Positions 32,737-42,400 of a stretch of DNA of 64,000 nucleotides are shown one piece after another; the stretch's first letter is position 1; each line of letters starts with the position of its first letter. The stretch lies in NCBI GenBank assembly GCA_034429215.1, contig DAOUGI010000044.1:1-64000 (forward strand). The letters run 5' to 3'. This stretch comes from JAFGOG01 sp034429215 (GTDB lineage: Bacteria > Chloroflexota > Anaerolineae > JAAYZQ01). The translations under genes and the position numbers were made by a program. The notes beneath the pieces are model-generated. The model saw only the letters and a list, made by a program, of their open reading frames with translations. It had not been told where the DNA came from and searched no databases.

Positions 32737-34983
32737 GTGAATAACGTAAAAACGTATGTCGTTGATTTCGCCGGCCAATCGTGGACGATTGAGACCGGCC
32801 ATATCGCTTTGCAGGCCGGTGGAGCTGTGACCGTGCGGACCGGGGATTCCGTTCTGCTGTGCACCGCCACCGCCTCAACAACGCCCCGCGAAGGGGTTGA
32901 CTTTTTCCCGCTCACCTGCGACTTTGAAGAGCGGCTGTATGCAGCGGGCCGCATCCCCGGCAGCTTTTTCCGGCGGGAGGGCCGTCCCAGCGAATCAGCC
33001 ATTCTGACTTCTCGGTTGATCGACCGGCCGCTGCGCCCGCTCTTTCCCAAGGACTATCGCAACGACGTCCAGATCATCGCCACCGCCCTGTCGTCCGACT
33101 CGCAAAACATGCTGGATATCCCGGCCATCATCGGCGCCTCGACGGCATTGATGATCTCCGACGTCCCGTTCCAGGGACCGATCGGCGCTTGCCGGGTTGG
33201 GTTGGTAGACGGCGAGTTTGTCATCAATCCGACCGCCGACCAACTGGCAGCCAGCACGCTCGACCTGCGCATGGCCGCCACCGAGGACGCCATCCTCATG
33301 GTCGAGGCCGGCGCCAGCCAGGTCCACGAAGAGGTCATGCTTCAGGCGCTAAAGGCAGGCCACCAGGCCATGCAGCCGGTGATCGCCCTGCAAAAGCAGA
33401 TGCAGGCCGAGATCGGCAAGCCGAAACAGACCGACTATGCGGTAGTAGCCAGCAATGAGGGCGCGCACGGCCGGGTGGTGGACCGCATCGGCACGCTGAG
33501 GCAGCGGGTGGCCGATCTGGTGGCCCAGCCGCACGACAAGGCCGAGTGGCACGAGTCAACGAATGCTCTGGAGGAAGAGATCATCGACTCGTTCGCCGAA
33601 GATGACACGATCGACACCGACGAGGTCAAGGTGGTGTTCCACGATGCGCTCAGGACCGAGCTTCGGCGGCGGGTCCTGGACCATGGCCAGCGCGCCGACG
33701 GCCGGACGACCACCGAAATCCGCCCCATCTGGAGCCAGGTCGGCATCTTGCCCCGCGTCCATGGATCGGGCCTGTTTACCCGGGGTGAAACCCAGGTGCT
33801 GAGCATCGCCACGCTGGGGACTCCGCGCGAAGAGCAAAAGCTCGACACCCTGCGGCCGGAAGATGCCAAACGCTACATGCACCACTATAACTTTCCGCCG
33901 TTCAGCACGGGCGAGACGTGGCCGCTGCGCGGCCCCAAGCGCCGTGAGATTGGACACGGCGCTCTGGCCGAGACGGCCCTGCGGGCTGTGCTCCCGCCGG
34001 AAGCCGAGTTCCCCTACACCCTCCGGGTGGTATCGGAAGTCCTGTCTTCCAACGGCTCTACGTCGATGGCGTCGGTATGCGGCAGCACCCTGTCGCTGAT
34101 GGACGCCGGCGTGCCGATCACCAACCCGGTGGCGGGCATCGCCATGGGCTTGATCATCGAAGACGGCCAATATGCCATCCTGAGCGACATCCAGGGCCTG
34201 GAAGATCACCTGGGCGACATGGATTTCAAGGTGGCGGGCACGCGGGAAGGGATCACCGCCCTGCAAATGGACATCAAGGTCAAGGGCATCAGCTACGAGA
34301 TCCTGTCCCAGGCGATGATCCAGGCGCGCGCCGGCCGGCTCCATATCCTGGACAAGATGGCGGAAGCGATCACCGCCCCCAGGCCGGAGATGTCACCCTA
34401 TGCGCCGCGCATCACCACCGTCCACATCGATCCGGAAAAGATCGGCAAGATCATCGGCCCCGGCGGCAAGATGATCCGCAAGATCCAGGAAGAGTGCGGC
34501 GTCCAGATCGACATCGAAGAGGACGGCACCGTCTATATCGCGGCCACCGAAGGCCCTGCGGCGGAAAAAGCCCAACAGATGATCGAGGGCCTGACCGAAG
34601 AGCCTGAAATCGGCAAGACCTATGTCGGCAAGGTCGTCCGCATCGAGAGCTATGGCGCCTTTGTCGAGATTATGCCCGGCGTCGACGGCATGGTGCACAT
34701 TTCTCAGCTGGCCGACTATCGCGTGCCCAGCGTTGAAGAGGTGGTGCACATGGGCGACGAGGTCATGGTCATGATCATCGATATCGACCAGGACACCGGC
34801 AAGATCCGGCTCTCCCGCCAGGCCGTGCTGGAAGGCTGGACGGCCGAAGAGGCTCGTGAGAAGGACCGCAAGCCGTCCGGCGGCGGCGGCAATCGGGACG
34901 ACCGGCGAGGCGGCGGGTCGCGCGGCCCCCGGACGGGTGATTCGTCTTCCCAGGACCGGCGCTCGCCGATACGCAGGCGCTAG
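32737..34983 (+). CDS. pnp: Polynucleotide phosphorylase
   Basis: A 748-residue 3'-5' exoribonuclease that uses phosphate. Two RNase PH-like cores are present (first from about 10, with FFPLTCDFEERLYAAGRIPG; second with FTRGETQVLSIATLG and MASVCGSTLSLMDAGVP), separated by an all-helical domain. The C-terminus has a KH domain (KIIGPGGKMIRKIQEECG) and an S1 domain (GKVVRIESYGAFVEIMPG), then a Gly/Arg/Asp-rich tail of about 45 residues. The GTG start at 32737 has GGAGG seven bases upstream and matches the family N-terminus. It works in RNA decay as a trimer. Confidence 0.97.
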   Translation: MNNVKTYVVDFAGQSWTIETGHIALQAGGAVTVRTGDSVLLCTATASTTPREGVDFFPLTCDFEERLYAAGRIPGSFFRREGRPSESAILTSRLIDRPLRPLFPKDYRNDVQIIATALSSDSQNMLDIPAIIGASTALMISDVPFQGPIGACRVGLVDGEFVINPTADQLAASTLDLRMAATEDAILMVEAGASQVHEEVMLQALKAGHQAMQPVIALQKQMQAEIGKPKQTDYAVVASNEGAHGRVVDRIGTLRQRVADLVAQPHDKAEWHESTNALEEEIIDSFAEDDTIDTDEVKVVFHDALRTELRRRVLDHGQRADGRTTTEIRPIWSQVGILPRVHGSGLFTRGETQVLSIATLGTPREEQKLDTLRPEDAKRYMHHYNFPPFSTGETWPLRGPKRREIGHGALAETALRAVLPPEAEFPYTLRVVSEVLSSNGSTSMASVCGSTLSLMDAGVPITNPVAGIAMGLIIEDGQYAILSDIQGLEDHLGDMDFKVAGTREGITALQMDIKVKGISYEILSQAMIQARAGRLHILDKMAEAITAPRPEMSPYAPRITTVHIDPEKIGKIIGPGGKMIRKIQEECGVQIDIEEDGTVYIAATEGPAAEKAQQMIEGLTEEPEIGKTYVGKVVRIESYGAFVEIMPGVDGMVHISQLADYRVPSVEEVVHMGDEVMVMIIDIDQDTGKIRLSRQAVLEGWTAEEAREKDRKPSGGGGNRDDRRGGGSRGPRTGDSSSQDRRSPIRRR

Positions 34984-35001
34984 GCGCCTACTCGAGGATC
35001 A

Positions 35002-35037
35002 ACTGGCCGGGCTGTCTATTGGGCATGCCCGGCCAGT
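35002..35037 (+). terminator. Hairpin between pnp and the signal peptidase gene
   Basis: ACTGGCCGGGC and GCCCGGCCAGT form a perfect 11-bp stem with a 14-base loop, 19 bases after the pnp stop. No T-run follows, so it may protect the pnp 3' end or attenuate read-through into the next gene. Confidence 0.5.
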
Positions 35038-35051
35038 GCTAAATAGGTGAC

Positions 35052-35636
35052 ATGGACGACGATTTGAATGGCAGCCCAGAGCTCATGGAGCCTGCGCCAT
35101 ACCGCCCCGGCGTGGCCCGGCGGTTTGTGCGCCTGGTGCGCGAGCTGCTCGAGACCATCCTGCCGGCCATCCTCATCGCGCTGCTGCTCAACGTCTTTGT
35201 CGGCCAGGCCACCCGCGTCCAGGGTCAGAGCATGGAGCCCGGCCTGCACACCGACCAGCGCCTGGTTGTGGAGAAGGTGTCCTATCGCTTCCACGGTCCG
35301 AGCCGCGGCGACATTGTGGTGATCCGGGTGCCGAGCCAGGGCGAGGAGCTGCTGATCAAGCGCGTGATCGGCCTGCCCGGCGAAACGGTCGAGATCCACG
35401 ACGGGCAGGTCTACATAGGCGGGCATCTGCTGGACGAGCCGTATGCCAATGGGTCGACTCGCCAGGGGCGGTTAGGGCAGAGCATCACTGTGCCGGCGCT
35501 GCAGGTCTTTGTCATGGGCGACAACCGCGATCACTCGAACGATTCGCGGACTTTTGGCCCGGTGCCGATCGAGAATATCGTAGGTCGGGCCTGGGTTTCC
35601 TACTGGCCGCTGGATAACGCCGGCATGGTCCGGTAA
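35052..35636 (+). CDS. lepB: Signal peptidase I
   Basis: A 194-residue type I leader peptidase with one N-terminal membrane helix (ILPAILIALLLNVFVG). The nucleophile Ser is in GQSMEPGLH (near 59) and the general-base Lys in LIKRVIGLPGE (near 102); box D appears as VMGDNRDHSNDSRTFGPV. It removes signal peptides from exported proteins on the outer face of the membrane. Size and motifs are those of the short Gram-positive-type enzymes. Confidence 0.95.
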   Translation: MDDDLNGSPELMEPAPYRPGVARRFVRLVRELLETILPAILIALLLNVFVGQATRVQGQSMEPGLHTDQRLVVEKVSYRFHGPSRGDIVVIRVPSQGEELLIKRVIGLPGETVEIHDGQVYIGGHLLDEPYANGSTRQGRLGQSITVPALQVFVMGDNRDHSNDSRTFGPVPIENIVGRAWVSYWPLDNAGMVR

Positions 35637-35738
35637 GGCCGGTTTTTCCTGGGTCCATCAGGATCCGTTGGCAAGCCGGGCCGTCTGCGCAACGCCCGGC
35701 TCGATGAAAGCGCTAGTGCTTCTGCAAGGTTGGGGGTG

Positions 35739-37508
35739 ATGGGTTCATCACAGTGGAGTCGCACAACCAAGCTTGTGATCATTGTCAGCCTGATCGTCCT
35801 CTTGCTGCTGGCCCTTTACCTGTTCCGCGACATCCTGCTGCCGGTCATCATGGCTGTGGTGCTGGCCTTTATCCTCAAGCCGTTGGTCGATTTTCTGCAT
35901 AAAAGGGTCGGCTTGCCGCGCACTTTGGCCGCACTCTTGTCGAGCGGCATCCTGCTGGTGGCGTTGGTCATCCTCGTCGGCACCGTGGTGCCCTTTGCCG
36001 TCCAGCAGGTCGCGCGCCTTAACCTGGATGCGGAGCAGTTGTCCAACGACCTGGTCGCTTTTCTGTCCCAACCGGTCACCATTTTCAACTATACGTTCAA
36101 CCCTCAGAGCCTGGTCGGGGACCTGCGAAGCACCATTCAGAACCTGCTCCGGCCTTTTGCCACCGAGACCTTTGGGATTGTCATGAACGTGGCATCCAGC
36201 CTGTTCTGGACCGTGGCGATCCTGGTCATCTCGTTCTACCTGACCAGGGACGCCGACCGGCTGCGCGCCTTTCTCGACCGGATAGCGCCGCCAGGCCACG
36301 CCAAGGAGCTTCGCTGCCTGCGGGAGAGTATCGGCCAGGTATGGAAGGCGTTCCTCCGCGGGCAGATGGCGCTGGCGCTTGTCGTCGGCACGACGGTGTG
36401 GCTGCTGATGACGATCGTCGGGCTGCCTAACGCCGAGCTGCTGGGTGTGCTGGCCGGCTTGCTGGAAGTGGTGCCCAACTTTGGCCCGATATTGGCCGCC
36501 ATTCCGGCGGTGATCATCGCCCTGTTCCGTGGCTCTACCTATCTGCCCTTGAGCAACTTTTGGTTTGCGGTCCTGGTGGCCGGCCTGTATACCGCCGTCC
36601 AGCAGGTGGAAAATGCCTTCCTGGTGCCGCGCATTATGGGCCGGAGGATGCAACTACCCCCTGTCGTCGTCTTTGTCGGCGTGCTGGCCGGTGGGATGAT
36701 CGCCGGCGTGCTCGGCATTCTGCTGGCGGCGCCGGTGCTCGGCACCTTCCGCGTTTTGCTGAAATATGTCTATGCCAAGCTGCTCGACCAGGAACCGTTT
36801 CCCGATCAGGAACGCGCTCAGGAACAGGTTGCCAGGGAGTTCTACCCCGGCGAGATCGACGTTATCCTCTTTGATCTGGATGGGACTCTGGTCGAAACCG
36901 ACGACGAGGCGGTGAGCAACCTCGCCCGCCGGCTGCGGCCGGTCAGGTGGCTTTTTTCCAGGCGCGATCCGGTTGGGGCCGCCCGCGGCCTGATCATGGC
37001 TTTGGAAGGCCCGGGCAACGGCGTGGTGTCGCTGCTGGACCGGGTGGGGCTGGACGACAACCTGTTCGGCCTGGGCGACCGCCTGCGCCGGCTCCGCGGC
37101 CTGTCTGCCCCTCCTGATTTCCAGGTCATGGACGGCGCCGGGCCGATGCTGAGGGAGCTGGGCCGCCGCTACCGGCTGGGCATCGTCACCACCCGCAGCC
37201 GCAGGCACGCCCAGGCTTTTGTGGAGCAGCAATCGCTCGGCGGCGTGGTGCAGGTGATCGCCGGGCGCGAGGACACGCGCCGCCTCAAGCCTCACCCCGG
37301 CCCGCTGCTGTACGCGGTCAAGGAGCTGGGGGCGCCGATCGAGCGCTGCGTGATGGTGGGCGATACGGCGGTGGACATGGGCGCCGCCCGCGCCGCCGGG
37401 GCCTGGGCGGTGGGGGTGCTGTGCGGCTTTGGCCGGCGGCAGGAGCTGGAGCAGGCCGGCGCCGACCTGGTCCTCGACACTACGGCCGACCTGGGCAAGT
37501 TGCTCTAG
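35739..37508 (+). CDS. AI-2E family permease fused to a HAD-family phosphatase
   Basis: One continuous frame of 589 residues. Residues 1-350 form an AI-2E/PerM-type permease: N-terminal helices LVIIVSLIVLLLLALYLF and LPVIMAVVLAFILKPLVDFL, then VVPNFGPILAAIPAVIIAL and GVLGILLAAPVLGTFRVLLK at the end. From about 375 a complete HAD hydrolase follows with motif I DLDGTL, motif II TTRSRR, motif III RRLKPHP and motif IV MVGDTAVDM. The HAD part should act in the cytoplasm, perhaps on a compound handled by the permease. The start at ATG 35739 is preferred over upstream TTG and GTG codons. Frameshift fusion seems unlikely as both halves are intact. Confidence 0.88.
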   Translation: MGSSQWSRTTKLVIIVSLIVLLLLALYLFRDILLPVIMAVVLAFILKPLVDFLHKRVGLPRTLAALLSSGILLVALVILVGTVVPFAVQQVARLNLDAEQLSNDLVAFLSQPVTIFNYTFNPQSLVGDLRSTIQNLLRPFATETFGIVMNVASSLFWTVAILVISFYLTRDADRLRAFLDRIAPPGHAKELRCLRESIGQVWKAFLRGQMALALVVGTTVWLLMTIVGLPNAELLGVLAGLLEVVPNFGPILAAIPAVIIALFRGSTYLPLSNFWFAVLVAGLYTAVQQVENAFLVPRIMGRRMQLPPVVVFVGVLAGGMIAGVLGILLAAPVLGTFRVLLKYVYAKLLDQEPFPDQERAQEQVAREFYPGEIDVILFDLDGTLVETDDEAVSNLARRLRPVRWLFSRRDPVGAARGLIMALEGPGNGVVSLLDRVGLDDNLFGLGDRLRRLRGLSAPPDFQVMDGAGPMLRELGRRYRLGIVTTRSRRHAQAFVEQQSLGGVVQVIAGREDTRRLKPHPGPLLYAVKELGAPIERCVMVGDTAVDMGAARAAGAWAVGVLCGFGRRQELEQAGADLVLDTTADLGKLL

Positions 37509-37514
37509 TGTGGA

Positions 37515-37550
37515 GCCCTGTTTCTTGAGAGGAAACAGGGCTTTCTTGTC
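37515..37550 (+). terminator. Rho-independent terminator
   Basis: AGCCCTGTTTC pairs with GAAACAGGGCT around a 7-base loop, followed by TTTCTT, 6 bases after the stop of the permease-HAD gene. A convergent gene ends at 37558. Confidence 0.8.
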
Positions 37551-37557
37551 AACCGTG

Positions 37558-38112
37558 CTAACGGATTCTTCCCAGGATAGTGGCCTTTCCCTCCTCTAGC
37601 CTTACCTCGTCGATGATCACCGGCAGGTTCTGCGCCAGCCTGAACTGGGCGTCGATCTCGGCCTGGATCCGGTCCCGGACAAACCCAGGCACCGCCAGCC
37701 CGGCCAGGTGCAGGTCCTCCAGCGTGACCAGCGGCACGCCGTCGCGCAGCCTGATCGCCGCCCGGCCGCTGAGGCCTATCCGCAGCCCCAGTACCTCGGC
37801 CACCCCCTCGGCCGTCACCCCCTCCGGCCGGATCGACACCTGCGGGTCGCGGAACGGGACGTTGGGGTGGGCCTCCAGGTACCAGGCGATCGTCTCGGCC
37901 GCCTCCCGGTCGGTGACCTCCACAGTGAACGGCTCGCCGCCATGCCCGCCTTCGTTCAGCTTGAGCCGGAGCGCCGCCAGGTCCGGCTCAAGGCGGGGCG
38001 CCACCTCCACGGCCGGCCCCTCCGGCGCCAGGGCATAGGCCCAGGCCGCGCCGTTGGCAGCCAGCAGCACGAGCGCTATCCAAAAGTTGAGACTGGTCAG
38101 GATCCGTTTCAT
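37558..38112 (-). CDS. Membrane-anchored protein of unknown function (YpmS/LmeA-like)
   Basis: A 184-residue protein with one N-terminal helix (FWIALVLLAANGAAWAYAL) and a soluble outer domain. The repeated alternating-hydrophobic strands, including FTVEVTDREAAETIAWYLE and VRDRIQAEIDAQFRLAQNLPV, recall the DUF2140/DUF2993 (TULIP-like lipid-binding) group, but I cannot confirm it. It lies 35 bp downstream of the PrsW gene and is probably co-transcribed with it. Confidence 0.65.
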   Translation of the reverse strand: MKRILTSLNFWIALVLLAANGAAWAYALAPEGPAVEVAPRLEPDLAALRLKLNEGGHGGEPFTVEVTDREAAETIAWYLEAHPNVPFRDPQVSIRPEGVTAEGVAEVLGLRIGLSGRAAIRLRDGVPLVTLEDLHLAGLAVPGFVRDRIQAEIDAQFRLAQNLPVIIDEVRLEEGKATILGRIR

Positions 38113-38147
38113 CTTCCTCTACCCGCAAGCAGTTACAGAACTTTCTC

Positions 38148-39401
38148 TTACCACAGCGTGCGCAGCACGCCCAACCCCACCGGCAGCAGCACCACCAGGC
38201 AGATCAGGCCCCACACGGCGATGGCCCGCTCTGTCGGCAGTCCCGGCAGTAAGGCGGCTTTCTCGCCCGCTTCGTCCGCCGGCCGGAGCCGCCGGGCGAT
38301 CGCCCGCAGCGCGGCCAGCAGGCCGATCCCCTCGGCGGCCAGCAGGGCCAGCAGCAAGGCTCCCTCGGCCACGCCCAGCAGGTCCACCTCCCAGCCCTGG
38401 AACCAGGCGCCGGATACCGCCGCCGCGACGACGCACGTCCCGTTCCACAGGGCATGGGCCCCGACGGCCAGCCCATAGTATCGGCCCCACCGCGCCGCCG
38501 CCCCAGGCTCGCCGCGCCGCACATGCCACCAGGCCACGGCCATCAGGCCGGCCCCGAAGGGGTGGAGCGCCGATCCCAGCAGCCGGACGACCAGCACCCC
38601 GCTCCATGCATCGCCAAAGCCGGCCGCGTAGAGCAGGTCCTCCACGGCGGCAAAGCCGGCCCCGGCCAGCACGCCCAGTACCAGCGCGTCGCGAGCGGTC
38701 GGCAGCCGTTTCAGCACCGGCAGCAGCGGCAGCGGCTTGACCAGCTCTTCGACCAGCGGCGCCAGGACGGCCGCCTGGACCAATCCAAGCAGGAACACGG
38801 GCGACGCCATCTCTTTTCCCAGCCCGCCGGCCAGCGCGTCCACCAGGTCTCCGACCAGGTCGAGCACCTGGTCGCTCATCCCGGTGACGAGCAGCAGAGC
38901 TGCCCCGCCCAGCAGCGTATTCAATACAAAGGCCGCGAGTGTGCTGGCGGTCGCCCCCAGGCCCAAGGCGGCCAGCCCGCGCGGGGCGGTGACGGCCTGG
39001 ACCTCCCTGCCCCCGCTGCGCAGGATCCAGCTCGCCACGGCCAGCGGGCCCAACACCGCGGCAGCAGCGGCAAACAGCGGCATTAGAAAAGTGGTCGAGG
39101 TGCGGGCCTGCCACAGTCCCAGGCCGGCCGCCAGCGCCAGGACAAACCCGCCGGCCAGCGCCCAGGGCGGCGGCAGCCGCACCGGCCCGATACGCCGGCC
39201 GAGCAGCGACCGGAGCGCCGCGTATGCCGTGACCCCGCCGCCGGCCAGGCCGGCCAGGAGCAGAAGGGCCAGCCACAGGTTAGTTTCCCAATACCATGGC
39301 TCCGTGGCCGCCTCCACCAGGTACGCCAGGCCGGCGAGCCCGCCGATCCCCAGCCACAGCAGGCCCCACAGCCCTACCAGAACCTTGAGTCGCTTGCTCA
39401 T
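38148..39401 (-). CDS. PrsW-family intramembrane metalloprotease
   Basis: A 417-residue multi-TM protein. All four PrsW motifs are present in the C-terminal half: LVEELVKPLPLL (EExxK, near 218), GFAAVEDLLY (Glu near 253), ALHPFGAG (His near 280) and AHALWNG (His near 314). PrsW proteins cut membrane-bound anti-sigma factors or related substrates. It starts four bases after the stop of the giant membrane protein gene, so the two are translated together. Confidence 0.88.
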   Translation of the reverse strand: MSKRLKVLVGLWGLLWLGIGGLAGLAYLVEAATEPWYWETNLWLALLLLAGLAGGGVTAYAALRSLLGRRIGPVRLPPPWALAGGFVLALAAGLGLWQARTSTTFLMPLFAAAAAVLGPLAVASWILRSGGREVQAVTAPRGLAALGLGATASTLAAFVLNTLLGGAALLLVTGMSDQVLDLVGDLVDALAGGLGKEMASPVFLLGLVQAAVLAPLVEELVKPLPLLPVLKRLPTARDALVLGVLAGAGFAAVEDLLYAAGFGDAWSGVLVVRLLGSALHPFGAGLMAVAWWHVRRGEPGAAARWGRYYGLAVGAHALWNGTCVVAAAVSGAWFQGWEVDLLGVAEGALLLALLAAEGIGLLAALRAIARRLRPADEAGEKAALLPGLPTERAIAVWGLICLVVLLPVGLGVLRTLW

Positions 39402-39405
39402 CTGC

Positions 39406-42400
39406 TCACTCCCACTCTTCCAGCCGGGCGCGCACCTCGGCCGACAGCTTGCGGATCTTGTCCAGTTGCAGCTCGATCAGCACCGCCACGCCCACCAGCA
39501 GCAGCCCGACGATGCCGAACACGATCCAGCGGTTCGCCGTCAGCAGCGGCTCGATCGACTGGGTCACGGCGTCGACTAAAACGCCGACCAGGCCAATGTA
39601 CAGGAACTGCCGCTGCCTCCGCGCGCTGCCCCACCACACCAGCAGCAGCGCCTCGACGCCCATGATCAGGGCAAACGGCCAGCTCCTGTCTGCCACTCCC
39701 GGCAGCGACTGTCCCCAGGCCGACCCCAGCCAGACCAATATCCCGGCCCGATCCACCCAGCGAGACAGGGCTTTGTTGCCCGCCCGCCACTCCAGCCAGC
39801 CGACGGCCAGCAGATACAGGCCGGCCGGTATGGCGTACCACTGGAACTGGGCCATGTCCACGAAAAAGCGCCACCACAGCGACCAGGCGGCCAGCAGCAG
39901 CGCCACCGCCGCATAGCCCAGCAGCCGCCGGCGCCGCACAAAGGCCGTCGCCAGGTAGAGCAGCCCGCTCAGCGCCAGCACCCACATCACCATCCGCACC
40001 TGCGGCGCATAATCGACCACGGTCAGCGGCCCGCCAAAGATGGTGCTGACGAGCAGTTCTGTCACATCCAGCCCGATCCTAAATGCTGTTAGCAGGGCCA
40101 GCGTGCACAGCCCCAACCCCATCCATTCCAATGGCCGGATCCACACCCGCGCCCGCCGCTGCAGCCCCTCGGCCCGGGCCAGGCCAGTAGCCCCCCACAG
40201 CCCATAGCCCAGCAGGCCGTAGCCGAGCCCCAGCAGCGCCAGGCCGACCGGCTGGTCGGTCGGTTTGGCGCCGGCCCAGGCCAGCGTCTGGAACAGGGCG
40301 ACCACCCCCAGCCCGCCGGCGGCAAAGGGCAACAACGGCTGAGCCCACACGGTCGCCAGCGCCGCCAGCAGCAGGGCGTGGGCTGCCGTGACGACGGCGC
40401 CCGGCTCGCTGTGGATCAGGGCTGCCGTCTGACCTGCCAGCAGGTCGATTGCCAGAAGCAGGTAAAGCGGCCTCGACCAGCCCGCCCACCAGGTCCGGCT
40501 CAGGGGCTGCCCCTCGCGGCGCAGATGCTCGACCGCCAGGGCCAGCGCCGCGGTGACGATCGTCACCGGCAGAAAGGCCAGCGCCGCCCAGCTTGGGTCG
40601 CCCAGCCAGCCGGCGGCATCGATGGCCGCCAATGCAGCTCCCTGGGCCAGCGCCCCGGCCAACAGCAGCGCGATGCGCCGCCGGAACCGCCACGTCGCGT
40701 GCAGGAATGCCGCCGCGGCCAGGGCCAGGGCGATGGCCAGCCGCGTTGGGTCGCCCCAAGACAGCCCGGCGGCCACCAACGCTCCCACATAGCCCCAGGC
40801 ATAGGCCGGCCCGGCCCACCACTCCAGCCACGAGGCCGGTTGCCACGTGCGGGGATGCCACGATGGGAAGATGGCCGGCGACCGGCCCAGGCGCCAGTCG
40901 AGCAGGTGGGCCGCGGCCAGGGCGGCGGCCACACCCAGGAACAGGGCCAGGCCATAGTCGGCGGGGTCGACCTTTAGCCAGGTCAGCGCCACCCCATAGG
41001 GCACGGCCAGCAGGGCCGCCGCCGGCGTCAGCAGCAGGGGCTGGCGCAGCCAGGCCGCCACGGCGGCATAGATCGCCGCCGCCGCCAGGTAACCCCAGAA
41101 CGCGCCCACGTTGTCCACGCTGGATCCTGACAGGCCCAACGTGATCGCGACAAAGGCCGCCACCAGGAGGGGCGCAGCGTAGGCCGGCTGTTTCAGGCGG
41201 CGCAGCAGCCAGGCGATGGCCACATAGGCCGCGCCCAGGGCGATCAGCCCCCACCCGCGCCGCTCTTGCGGCACGGCGCTTTCGGCCAGCGCGATCAACA
41301 GCGCCCCTCCCGCCAGCGCCGCCGCCGGGTAGATCCACATTGGCTCCCGGAACAGCCGGGCCGACAGGATGCACAGCAGCGCGTCGAAACACAACGCGGC
41401 GGCAAGCAGCGGCTGTTGGTGGCCCACCAGCAGCGTGCCGATCGTTGCGGCGCCATAGGCCCCCAGGTAGAGAGGCAGGGCATCGGCCTCGTTTATGCGG
41501 CGCAGGCGGCGCCCCACGGCCAGGAGCGGCAGCGCCAGGGCCAACAGCAGCAGTCCGTACGACTCGTACGGCGACTGCGGGGTTGCGTAGCGCAGCAGGT
41601 GGACGGCCCACACCGGTAGCACTGCCACGGCGGGGTAGAGGAAGCGCGCTGCCCGCCAGCCGGCCAGCCCGCGCCGGCGATCGGCGACGGCCGACAGGAC
41701 ATAGAACGCCAGCCCCAGCCCCCAGGTCAGGGCCGAGATGGTCGAATCGGCCACGCCCCACAGCAGGGCCGGCGGCAGCAGCAGGTTGGACCACACCCGC
41801 AGCGGAAAGCCGTAATCCTGTTTGGGCTGTGTGCGTCCGGTGACAAAGGTCAAGGCCAGGCCTATGAGCAGCTCGATGCAAGCCAGCACGGTCCACGGCA
41901 GAGCATAGTCGCGCAGCGACTCTGGCGGGGTCCACAGGAACCAGCCCCAGGCGGTCAGCAGCGTCCATGGCACGATCACCAGCCCGCCGGCCAGCCACAG
42001 GAACAGCCGGCGGCGGAAAAGCCACGCCGACGCGGCGTACAGCGCCGCGATCGTCAGCAGGGCGGCGATGGCCCACCTTTCGCGGCCCAGCCCGCCGCCC
42101 AACAGCCATATGTTGCGTCCCAGAGCCAGGACGATTGCCATGCCTGACACGGCCCAGCCGGCGACCAGCAGCGGCCGCCGGTACAGGGGCCAGGCCCGCT
42201 TGACCAGCGACGACCGGCCCCGGAGCGCGCCGGCTGCCAGGCCCCGCTCGGCCAGGACATAGGCAACCGCCACCAGCGCCACCTTGAGCGCCGACGAGCC
42301 GTGCTCCCCGCTATAGGCCCACGCGGCCAGCCCGGCGGCGGTTACCCCCAGCCACGCGGCGACGTGCCCCCACACCTCCTGCTCGTGGAACCAGGCCAGC

